From an uncultured Kiloniellales bacterium (GTDB lineage Bacteria; Pseudomonadota; Alphaproteobacteria; Kiloniellales; JAKSDN01): a stretch of 12,065 nucleotides of DNA. Shown here in pieces: positions 6,099-12,065 of this stretch (position 1 is the stretch's first letter; each line of letters starts with the position of its first letter). The notes under the pieces are model-generated. The model was not told where the DNA came from. It ran no database searches and was given only the letters and a program-made list of their open reading frames with translations. Where the stretch lies: the NCBI GenBank assembly GCA_937974415.1, contig CALJXB010000175.1:1-12065 (forward strand). Reading direction: 5' to 3'. The translations under genes and the position numbers were made by a program.

Positions 6099-6986
6099 AT
6101 GGCACAGGCCACAAACCCGATCCGTCCCGAGGGCGCTCCGTCGAACACCGCAGGCCAAGGCGCCGGTCCGAGGTACGACGGCCGCCCGGCCAAGCAATAC
6201 TTGCGTTTGTTGACCCCCGTCACCTCTCGCCAGGCGGCCTACTACGGCGTGGCGGGCGCGTTCCTATTCTTCCTCATCTGGGAGGCGGGCCACTATTTGA
6301 CCCCGGAGGGAAGTCAGCGCTTTCTGCCCTCGCCGCAAATCGTGGTCGGCACCATGGTCCGCCTCACCGTCGAGAAGAACTACCTCGCCGACGTCGGCAT
6401 CAGCTTGGCCCGGGTCCTCATAAGTTTCTTTGCCGCCTGCGCTATCGCAGTCCCGCTCGGAGTTTTCATGGGCTGCTTTGCCAACATGCGCGCTTTCATC
6501 AACCCGGTGTTCTCCGGCGCGCGCTACCTGCCGGCCGCCTCCTTCATTCCGCTGCTGCTCGTCTGGTTCGGCCCGACGGACACCCAGAAGCTCGCCCTCC
6601 TGTTCCTCGGGGTCATCTTCTTTCTCGTGGCGCTCATCCTCGACAACACGGAGGCCGTCGAGAAGTCGCTCGTGGAAGCCGCCCTCACCATGGGGGCGTC
6701 GCGCAGCCAGATCGTCATGGGGGTCGTGGTGCGTGCGGCCTCCCCGGCGATCGTGGATTCCATGCGCAACATGATCGCGGTGAGCTGGACCTATTTGGTG
6801 ATCGAGGAGATCGTCGCCGCCCAGGACGGCATCGGCGCCGTCATGATGCGCGCGGGGCGCTTCCTCAAGGTCGATATCATCATGGCCGGAATCCTGACGA
6901 TCGGGATTCTCGGCGTCCTGACCGACATCGCCTTTCGCCTGCTGTCCTATTACCTCTTCCCTTGGAACCGCAAGCGCCCCGGCTGA
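6099..6986 (+). CDS. ABC transporter permease, NitT/TauT/SsuC type (295 aa)
   Basis: This is the inner-membrane subunit of the importer, of the binding-protein-dependent transport family. About six hydrophobic segments are visible (roughly 47-64, 100-125, 145-158, 164-182, 218-238 and 259-287) after a polar N-terminal tail of about 45 residues. The cytoplasmic EAA loop that docks onto the ATPase is clear: EAA at 193-195, Gly199 and 'VVVRAASPAI' at 209-218. The ending 'TYLVIEEIVAAQDGIGAVMMRAG' is typical of TauC/SsuC-like permeases. ATG at 6099 is the natural start and keeps the usual N-terminal tail length. The ATPase gene starts within a few bases of its stop, which supports a transporter complex with the preceding binding protein. 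Confidence 0.93.
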   Translation: MAQATNPIRPEGAPSNTAGQGAGPRYDGRPAKQYLRLLTPVTSRQAAYYGVAGAFLFFLIWEAGHYLTPEGSQRFLPSPQIVVGTMVRLTVEKNYLADVGISLARVLISFFAACAIAVPLGVFMGCFANMRAFINPVFSGARYLPAASFIPLLLVWFGPTDTQKLALLFLGVIFFLVALILDNTEAVEKSLVEAALTMGASRSQIVMGVVVRAASPAIVDSMRNMIAVSWTYLVIEEIVAAQDGIGAVMMRAGRFLKVDIIMAGILTIGILGVLTDIAFRLLSYYLFPWNRKRPG

Positions 6987-6991
6987 GGCCG

Positions 6992-7813
6992 ATGAACGAG
7001 AGAGTCCGATTGGTACACAGAGCGATGAGCGACGACGCGACACTGGCGATCGAAGTGCAGAACGTCACCCGGCGTTATATGGGCGGCAAGTTTACGGCCG
7101 TCGACGATATCTCGCTCGATGTACCCGAGGCCCAGGTTTGCGCCTTCGTGGGCCCGTCGGGCTGCGGCAAGACCACCATGTTGCGCATGCTGGCGGGGCT
7201 CGAAGAGCCCACCGAAGGCTCGATCGTCACCTACGGCAGGCCGGTCCTCGGCCCCGGACCCGACCGCGGCATGGTCTTCCAGGCCTATACCTCCTTCCCG
7301 TGGTTGACCGCCCTTCAGAATGTCGAATACGGCATGAAGATTCTTGGAGTTCCCAAGGCCGAGCGCGAGGCCAAGGCACGCAAGTGGCTGGAAGAAGTGC
7401 ACCTCTCGCAGGCCGCCAATTCCTACCCGAGCGAACTGTCCGGCGGCATGAAGCAAAGGGTCGCGATCGCACGAACGCTGGCCCAGAACCCGACCGTCCT
7501 GCTGCTCGACGAACCCTTCGGCGCCCTCGACGCCCAGGTGCGCTGGGAAATGCAGGAGATGATGATCGAGATCTTCGAGGTGGAAAGAAAGACCACGGTC
7601 CTGGTCACCCATGACGTGCAGGAGGCCATCTATCTGGCCGACCGGATCGTTTTCTACACGCGCACTCCGGGCAAGGTGAAGCAAGACATCCTGATGGACT
7701 TCAAGAACGGCCAGAGGTTTCGCCAGAAGGAAGAGCTGCTGGCCCAGCCCGGGTACATCGACATGGAGCGTCAGCTCTTCGCTTGGATGAGAGAGGAGAT
7801 ACAGGGGACTTGA
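6992..7813 (+). CDS. ABC transporter ATP-binding protein, NitT/TauT/SsuB type (273 aa)
   Basis: This is the ATPase that powers the importer. From the ATG at 6992 all motifs are intact: Walker A GPSGCGKT (54-61), Q-loop VFQ (95-97), signature LSGGMKQ (149-155), Walker B VLLLDEP (169-175) with FGALD, and the H-loop His207 in VTHDVQEAI. Length matches SsuB/TauB/NrtD-like ATPases. Start choice is open. The frame extends to a TTG at 6962 inside the permease gene, and an internal ATG at 7025 is closer to the usual N-terminus. I prefer 6992 because GAGG at 6985-6988 overlaps the permease stop just upstream and the gap to that stop is 5 bases. Confidence 0.93.
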   Translation: MNERVRLVHRAMSDDATLAIEVQNVTRRYMGGKFTAVDDISLDVPEAQVCAFVGPSGCGKTTMLRMLAGLEEPTEGSIVTYGRPVLGPGPDRGMVFQAYTSFPWLTALQNVEYGMKILGVPKAEREAKARKWLEEVHLSQAANSYPSELSGGMKQRVAIARTLAQNPTVLLLDEPFGALDAQVRWEMQEMMIEIFEVERKTTVLVTHDVQEAIYLADRIVFYTRTPGKVKQDILMDFKNGQRFRQKEELLAQPGYIDMERQLFAWMREEIQGT

Positions 7814-7885
7814 GGGCATCTGTCTCGGCGCGGCGACCCGCCGGCCGAACCCCGCATAGCTAAAAAAACAGAAAGGGATGGCGCC

Positions 7886-9079
7886 ATGCCGGATCCAAAG
7901 ACGGGAGAACTCCGCGGTAACCGCAACATCAAGCGGCTGAAGCGGATCTCGCAGAAGAAGCAAGACGAAGAGATCGCCCGCTGCCTCGAGCTCGGCCTTG
8001 AAGCCGCCGAGTCGATCAACGACCGGAGCATCTCCCTATTCAGCCGGGGCCACCAGCCCGCCTTTGCCGGCATCAACACCTTCATGAAGGCGCCCTACTG
8101 CGAGGACGTGCGCAAGGTCGGCGACTACGAGGCCGCCTTCGTCGGCGTGCCCTTCGATACCGGGACGACCTACCGTCCGGGAACCCGCTTCGGGCCCCAG
8201 GCGGTCCGGCGCATCTCGGCCGTCTACGACGGCTATTCGGTCGACGGCGGCGTCGACCTATTCGAGGAACTGGATTTCTGCGACGCCGGCGACATCTTCG
8301 TCATCCCGGGCAACATCGAGAAGACCTTCGACCAGGTCTCCATGGCGATCTCGCACATCTACACCTCGGGCGCCTTTCCCATCATCTGCGGCGGCGACCA
8401 TTCGCTCGGCTATCCCAACGTGCGCGGCGTTGCGCCCCATATCGACGGCAACGTCGGCATCATCCATTTCGATCGTCACATCGACATGCAGGACATGGAC
8501 ATGGACGAACGAATGCACACCACGCCCTGGTACTGGACGTCAAACGCCCACGAGGACGTCGAGTTCCACGGCACCCATCACGACCACAGTCATATGCACG
8601 ACGTGGGCCTCGCCAACTGCCCGCCCAAGAACCTGGTGCAGATCGGCATCGGCGGCTGGTACGGATCGCGCCCCGGCTCGGAGGTCGCGCGCGAACGCGG
8701 CTCCAGCGTCATGACCATGAAGGACGTGGAAGAGCTCGGCGTCCAAAAGGCGGCCGAGATGGCCCTGGAGCTCGCCTGGAAGGACGCCAAGGCGGTCTAT
8801 CTCTCGTTCGACATCGATTCCATCGACCCCGGCTTCGCGCCCGGCACCGGTACTCCGGAGCCCGGGGGGTTTACACCGCGCGAGGCACTGGAGATGGTGC
8901 GCCTGATCGCCCGCGAGGGGCTCTGCGCCATGGAGGTGGTCGAGGTCTCGCCGCCCTACGACGTGAACGACAACACCTCGCAGCTGGCCTGCCGGGTGAT
9001 CCTCGACGCCCTGGGGACCATGGTGGTCGAAGGGAAGCTGGGTCACCGCAGCGAAGTCATGGCGGCGGACGACGAGTGA
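7886..9079 (+). CDS. gdmH: Ureohydrolase family, probable nickel-dependent guanidine hydrolase (397 aa)
   Basis: This is an arginase/agmatinase-fold enzyme that hydrolyses a guanidine-type C-N bond to give urea and ammonia or an amine. Metal ligands are visible: His172 in GGDHS, Asp196/His198/Asp200 in HFDRHID (194-200), and Asp309/Asp311 in SFDIDSIDP. Arg197 replaces the Ala of the canonical DAHxD. At 397 aa it is far longer than typical agmatinases (about 300), with an N-terminal extension of about 65 residues. It also has the segments INTFMKAPY, GTTYRPGTRFGP, ERMHTTPW and EPGGFTPREAL, which I recall from cyanobacterial guanidine hydrolase GdmH, once annotated as agmatinase. An apparent insertion at about 222-239 carries seven His residues. 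GAAAGGGA at 7871-7878 precedes the ATG. The ABC importer upstream and nickel permease downstream fit a nickel guanidinase. A guanidino-acid, agmatine or alkylguanidine substrate remains possible. Confidence 0.75.
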   Translation: MPDPKTGELRGNRNIKRLKRISQKKQDEEIARCLELGLEAAESINDRSISLFSRGHQPAFAGINTFMKAPYCEDVRKVGDYEAAFVGVPFDTGTTYRPGTRFGPQAVRRISAVYDGYSVDGGVDLFEELDFCDAGDIFVIPGNIEKTFDQVSMAISHIYTSGAFPIICGGDHSLGYPNVRGVAPHIDGNVGIIHFDRHIDMQDMDMDERMHTTPWYWTSNAHEDVEFHGTHHDHSHMHDVGLANCPPKNLVQIGIGGWYGSRPGSEVARERGSSVMTMKDVEELGVQKAAEMALELAWKDAKAVYLSFDIDSIDPGFAPGTGTPEPGGFTPREALEMVRLIAREGLCAMEVVEVSPPYDVNDNTSQLACRVILDALGTMVVEGKLGHRSEVMAADDE

Positions 9080-9113
9080 ACGCCGGCTGATCGGAATTTG
9101 GGGGAGCTGAGTC

Positions 9114-9830
9114 GTGATCACCGTTCTCTTCATTGGGTTTCTCTTGGGCCTGCAGCACGCCATGGAGGCCGACCACCTGGCGGCGCTGGCCAGCCTCACG
9201 GCGCGCAACCGCTCGCGGCGCAGCATCGTCCGCCACGGCGTCGTCTGGGGCTTCGGCCACATGGCGACGCTCTGCGCCTTCGCCGGCGCGATCATCCTGA
9301 CCGAACACGCCGTAGGCCCGGCGCTGGCCGGCTGGCTCGAGATGGCGGTGGGGGCAATGCTCATGTTTCTCGGCGGGCAGCTGCTCTACCGCCTCGCCCG
9401 CGACCGGGTTCACGTCCACGTCCACCGCCACGCCGACGGGCGGGTCCACCTGCACGCCCACTCCCACGCCGGAGAGCCGGCTTCCCATGCCCAGTCCCGC
9501 CACGATCACCAGCACATGAGGGGGTTTCCCCTGCGCAGCCTGCTGGTCGGCATGATGCACGGCCTGGCCGGCTCGGCGGCCCTAGTGGTCCTGGCCGGCA
9601 CAGCACTCGCCTCGCCCCTCGGCGGAATGTTCTACGTGGTCGTTTTCGGCCTGGGGTCCGTCGCCGGCATGGCCGCGCTGTCGCTGGTCATCGCCATACC
9701 CATCGGCTGGAGCGCCAAGTCCCTCACCTGGACCAACCGCAGCCTGCAGTCGGGTGTCGGCCTGGTCAGCCTGGCTCTCGGCGGATTCGTGATCGTCAGC
9801 GTGTTGAGCGACCCGGCCTTTGCCTTCTGA
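9114..9830 (+). CDS. HX4DH-motif nickel/cobalt permease, UreH/NiCoT-like (238 aa)
   Basis: This is a polytopic membrane protein that probably moves Ni2+ into the cell. The first helix contains HAMEADH (His15-x4-Asp20-His21), the signature of nickel/cobalt permeases. A second helix has VVWGFGHMATL, and a later one HGLAGSAALVVLAGTAL, as in UreH-like and HupE-like proteins. Between them a loop at about residues 100-135 carries 12 His in 35 positions, typical of a metal-binding cytoplasmic or periplasmic loop. The GTG at 9114 is preceded by GGGGGAG (9100-9105), a strong ribosome binding site, and lies 34 bases after the ureohydrolase stop, so it is very likely cotranscribed. Direction is inferred: nickel efflux proteins such as RcnA also have His-rich loops, but the adjacency to a probable nickel enzyme favours uptake. 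Confidence 0.82.
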   Translation: MITVLFIGFLLGLQHAMEADHLAALASLTARNRSRRSIVRHGVVWGFGHMATLCAFAGAIILTEHAVGPALAGWLEMAVGAMLMFLGGQLLYRLARDRVHVHVHRHADGRVHLHAHSHAGEPASHAQSRHDHQHMRGFPLRSLLVGMMHGLAGSAALVVLAGTALASPLGGMFYVVVFGLGSVAGMAALSLVIAIPIGWSAKSLTWTNRSLQSGVGLVSLALGGFVIVSVLSDPAFAF

Positions 9831-9880
9831 TCCGCGCCCCTGCTTCCGCGCCTAACCAGCGGGCCGGACAGGGCGGTGAG

Positions 9881-9903
9881 AAGGGTGAATAGCCATGACC
9901 CTT
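9881..9903. terminator. Weak hairpin between convergent genes, possible terminator
   Basis: AAGGGT (9881-9886) and ACCCTT (9898-9903) form a 6-bp stem with an 11-base loop in the 77-base gap between the nickel permease stop and the convergent deacetylase stop. No clear T-run follows on either strand, so it is a weak candidate; position is the main argument. Confidence 0.2.
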
Positions 9904-9907
9904 GGTA

Positions 9908-10831
9908 TTATTCGGCAGCGCGCGGCGGCCCGCCGGCGAGCGGCATGACCGAGACCCGCTCCCGGTAGTAGGGCAGACGGTCGACCCGGGGCTGGTAGCT
10001 GCCGTCGTCGATCGAGCGGCGCACGTGGCCGGCGATCTCGTCCATGGGGGCGAACCAGACGTCGCCCTTCTCGCGCATGTAGGCGAGCAGCTTCTCGACC
10101 TGGCGCCATCGCGATAGGCGCCCGCTGGCGAAGGGATGCCAGACCCCGACCCAGAGGCCGCCGTTTTCCCACATGGCGTCAAACTCCTCGCGGAACACCG
10201 CCATGCCGCGCTCCGGCGATTGGATCGGCATCATGTAGTCGAGGTCCATGGAGTGGACGAACTGGGGCCAGTCGTCCATGCCCCAATAGGACGGCAGCTC
10301 GATGAGCTCGCCCTGGTCGGTCTTGAGCACGTATGGTACGTCGTCGCCCATGAGCGAGGCGTCGTAGAGGAAGCCTTCCTCGATCAAGAGGTCGGCCGAG
10401 TGGTTCGAGAAGTTGTAGAGCGGCGCCCGCCAGCCGCGCGGGCGCTGGCCGGTGTGGGCCTCGATCACCTCGATGCCGCGCTTCAGCCAGTAGGCCTCCT
10501 CCTCCCGGCCCGCCCCCCTCGGGTTCTCATGAATGTAGCCGTGGTGCCCGACCTCGTGGCCGCCGGCCACCATGGCCTCGACCGCCGCGGGGTACTGCTC
10601 GATGCACCAGGCCGGCACGAAGAAGGTCTGCTTGATCTCCAGCCGGCGGTAGGTCTCGAGGATCCGCGGCACCGCCACCTCCGGCCCGTAGCGCAGCATC
10701 GACATGGCCGAGACCCTCGAGATCGAGTCGCGCGGATGCTCCAGGTGAATGAGGCTGTCGGCATCCATGTCGAAAGTGATTGAGACGGCGCACTTGGCGC
10801 CGTTCGGCCAAGGTACGGGGTTCTTGATCAT
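9908..10831 (-). CDS. Polysaccharide deacetylase (NodB-homology) family, allantoinase/cyclic-imidase-like subgroup (307 aa)
   Basis: This is a carbohydrate-esterase-4-fold metal hydrolase of amide bonds. Visible motifs are SITFDMDAD (17-25, with Asp21 and Asp23 as base/metal ligand candidates), GHHGYIHENP (95-104, His97 and His101 as metal ligands), RAPLYNFSNHSADLL (135-149) and VGVWHPFASGRLSR (228-241, late His232). There is no signal peptide or transmembrane segment, so it is probably cytoplasmic. This favours the subgroup that includes PuuE-type allantoinases, Helicobacter PgdA and cyclic imidases, and makes an exported cell-wall enzyme less likely. The ATG at 10831 has an AAAGGAG site upstream on the minus strand. 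It is last of three minus-strand genes, 29 bases after the dehydrogenase. Substrate unknown; a small cyclic amide or imide is plausible given the dehydrogenase partners. Confidence 0.85.
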   Translation of the reverse strand: MIKNPVPWPNGAKCAVSITFDMDADSLIHLEHPRDSISRVSAMSMLRYGPEVAVPRILETYRRLEIKQTFFVPAWCIEQYPAAVEAMVAGGHEVGHHGYIHENPRGAGREEEAYWLKRGIEVIEAHTGQRPRGWRAPLYNFSNHSADLLIEEGFLYDASLMGDDVPYVLKTDQGELIELPSYWGMDDWPQFVHSMDLDYMMPIQSPERGMAVFREEFDAMWENGGLWVGVWHPFASGRLSRWRQVEKLLAYMREKGDVWFAPMDEIAGHVRRSIDDGSYQPRVDRLPYYRERVSVMPLAGGPPRAAE

Positions 10832-10860
10832 CGCTCGGCTGCTCCTTTCGATTTCTGCCC

Positions 10861-11616
10861 CTATGGCATGACGCTGCCGCCGTTCGGGTCGATCACCTGG
10901 CCGGTCATGAAGCTGGCACCCGGCCCGGCGAGGAAGACCGCGACGGACGCCACCTCTTCCGGCTGGCCGACCCGCTCCAGGGGGATTTGTTCCTCCTTCT
11001 CGCGCCATTCGGCCGACATGGCCTCGAGGCTCAGCATGTCGGTGTCGATGGGGCCGGGCGCGATGGCGTTGACCAGGATGTCGGGCCCGAACTCCTTGGC
11101 CCACGACCGGGTCAGGCTGAGCACCCCGGCCTTTGAGGCGCAATAGGCGGAGAAGTCCTCGCGCCCGAAGTAGCCCAGGTCCGAGGCGACGTTGATGACC
11201 CGCCCGCCATTGGCCTGTTCGCGCAAGATGCGAAGGCCCTCGCGCCCCACCAGGTAAACGCCGCGCAGGTTGACCCCCATCAGCCAGTCGTAGTCCGCCG
11301 CCGTCATCTCCAAGAGCGGCCGTTGCAGCATGACGCCCGCGTTGCTCACCAGGATGTCGAGGCCGCCGAGCCGGTCCAGAGCCGCGGCGAATCCCGCCGC
11401 GATACTGGCTTCGTCGCTGACGTCGAGGGCGATCGGAAAGGCCTCTCCCCCGGCGTCCGCAATGGATGCCACGGTCTCGTCCGCCTTGGCCGGCGAGGCC
11501 CCGTAGCAGACCGCGACCCGGGCGCCCTCTGCGGCCAAGGCCCGAGCAATCGCCCGGCCGATGCCCCGCGAGGCGCCGGTGACCAGGGCGCGCTTTTCTG
11601 CCAGCTGTCCGGTCAT
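10861..11616 (-). CDS. Short-chain dehydrogenase/reductase, FabG-like (251 aa)
   Basis: This is a classical SDR oxidoreductase. Cofactor motif TGASRGIG is at 13-20, NAG at 92-94, and the active-site set is Asn116, Ser145, Tyr158 and Lys162 (YCASK) with the usual 13-residue Ser-Tyr spacing. The C-terminal 'PGPIDTDML' and 'GPGASFMTGQVIDPNGG' are standard for the family. Length is typical. Residues at the end of beta2 (CYGAS, 37-41) lack the acidic residue of strict NAD enzymes, so NADP is possible but not certain. The ATG at 11616 overlaps the stop of the upstream SDR by ATGA, and a GGGGAG site lies on the minus strand at about 11625-11630. Two tandem SDRs suggest successive oxidations or reductions of a sugar, polyol or hydroxy acid; nothing here fixes the substrate. 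Confidence 0.92.
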   Translation of the reverse strand: MTGQLAEKRALVTGASRGIGRAIARALAAEGARVAVCYGASPAKADETVASIADAGGEAFPIALDVSDEASIAAGFAAALDRLGGLDILVSNAGVMLQRPLLEMTAADYDWLMGVNLRGVYLVGREGLRILREQANGGRVINVASDLGYFGREDFSAYCASKAGVLSLTRSWAKEFGPDILVNAIAPGPIDTDMLSLEAMSAEWREKEEQIPLERVGQPEEVASVAVFLAGPGASFMTGQVIDPNGGSVMP

Positions 11617-12065
11617 GCCATGAGCTCCCCACGGTCCACGTTGAACGCCTGGCCGGTGATATTAGCCGCCAAGTCCGAGGCGAGAAACAGATAGGCCCCG
11701 GCCACGTCGTCCGGCTCCATGAGGCCGGGAAAGGCCTGGGCCGACATGATCTCCTCGAGGCATTCGGCCTCGCCGCGTCCCTCGCGGGCGGCCATCTTGG
11801 AGAGCGACAGCATGGAGGCGTCAGTCTTGACCCAGCCGGGGCAGATGGCGTTGACGGCGATGCCGCGCGGGCCGAGCTCCTCGGCGAGGCAGCGCATGAA
11901 GCCGATGTTGGCGTGCTTGGAGCTGCTGTAGGCGCTGAAGGGCCCGGCCGAGGTGCGGCCCCAGACCGAGGCGGTGATGATGATGCGGCCGCCGGCCGGC
12001 ATGGTCTTCACCACCTCGCGGGTGACGTAGTAGGTGCCGATCACGTTGATCTCGATGATTCGGCG
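11613..12065 (-). CDS. Short-chain dehydrogenase/reductase, C-terminal part (cut by window end)
   Basis: About 150 residues are present; the frame stays open to the window edge, so the cofactor-binding N-terminus lies outside. A GTG at 12042-12044 is not a real start: it encodes Val in 'INVIGTYYV', the conserved Asn-containing helix. The active site is intact: Ser in ITASVW, then YSSSK. The C-terminal 'AICPGWVKTDASML' and 'AANITGQAFNVDRGELMA' are family-typical. It is related to, but clearly different from, the SDR that follows with a 4-base overlap; the insertion 'SKMAAREGRGEAECLEEIMS' resembles longer SDRs with an extended substrate loop. It heads the visible part of the minus-strand operon. 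Confidence 0.9.
   Translation of the reverse strand, partial: RRIIEINVIGTYYVTREVVKTMPAGGRIIITASVWGRTSAGPFSAYSSSKHANIGFMRCLAEELGPRGIAVNAICPGWVKTDASMLSLSKMAAREGRGEAECLEEIMSAQAFPGLMEPDDVAGAYLFLASDLAANITGQAFNVDRGELMA

Noticed and set aside
7831..7843. Small CGGCG-ACC-CGCCG hairpin between the ATPase and ureohydrolase genes
   Set aside because: Five-base stem with a 3-base loop and no T-run; such pairings are common by chance in GC-rich gaps.
7886..9079. Plain agmatinase (speB) annotation for the ureohydrolase
   Set aside because: It is about 100 residues longer than typical agmatinases, has DRHID for DAHxD, GdmH-like segments, a His-rich insertion and nickel/ABC neighbours, and no polyamine genes are nearby.
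9098..9892. A 264-codon plus-strand frame overlapping the nickel permease gene
   Set aside because: Arg/Pro-rich shadow with no membrane segments; the frame at 9114-9830 has HX4DH and clear hydrophobic helices.
1..12065. tRNA/rRNA genes, CRISPR arrays, insertion sequences or phage genes
   Set aside because: No tRNA-like cloverleaf, regularly spaced repeats, transposase motifs or flanking inverted repeats were seen.

Overview
The DNA is GC-rich with a heavy bias to G/C at third codon positions, uses ATG, GTG and TTG starts, and packs genes with 4-base overlaps (GTGA, ATGA). Gene types and style (paired XdhC-family genes, a molybdopterin-binding/nucleotidyltransferase fusion, NitT/TauT-type ABC genes, LysR regulators) suggest a metabolically versatile proteobacterium, most likely alphaproteobacterial. 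This is inference from gene content; no rRNA or other phylogenetic marker is present.

Layout. (1) 1-2948, plus strand: the tail of a gene that resembles the C-terminus of a Rieske-type ring-hydroxylating oxygenase alpha subunit, then a split XdhC pair (N-terminal and C-terminal halves as separate genes) and a 561-aa molybdopterin-binding/MobA-like nucleotidyltransferase fusion, all overlapping or nearly so. This is a molybdoenzyme maturation module. (2) 3011-4482, plus strand: a half-size EamA/DMT membrane protein overlapping a LysR-family regulator by ATGA. (3) 4483-4744: a regulatory gap with a perfect AT-rich palindrome that fits a LysR operator and overlaps the -35 of a good sigma70-like promoter. 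(4) 4745-9830, plus strand: a periplasmic binding protein, permease and ATPase of a NitT/TauT/SsuABC-type importer, then a 397-aa ureohydrolase that resembles nickel-dependent guanidine hydrolase (GdmH) more than agmatinase, then a nickel/cobalt-type permease with an HX4DH motif and a long His-rich loop. (5) 9908-12065, minus strand: two short-chain dehydrogenases (the first cut by the window edge) followed by a NodB-type polysaccharide deacetylase/allantoinase-like amidohydrolase, converging on region 4.

The centre of interest is region 4 with its regulator. Read together, it looks like a self-contained nitrogen-scavenging unit: import of a small guanidine-type compound, its hydrolysis to urea plus ammonia (or an amine), and supply of the nickel cofactor. 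No HypA/HypB-like nickel chaperone gene is in the window. Instead, both the hydrolase and the nickel permease carry His-rich segments, and the hydrolase segment looks like an insertion. Substrate and metal are inferred from family resemblance and context only.
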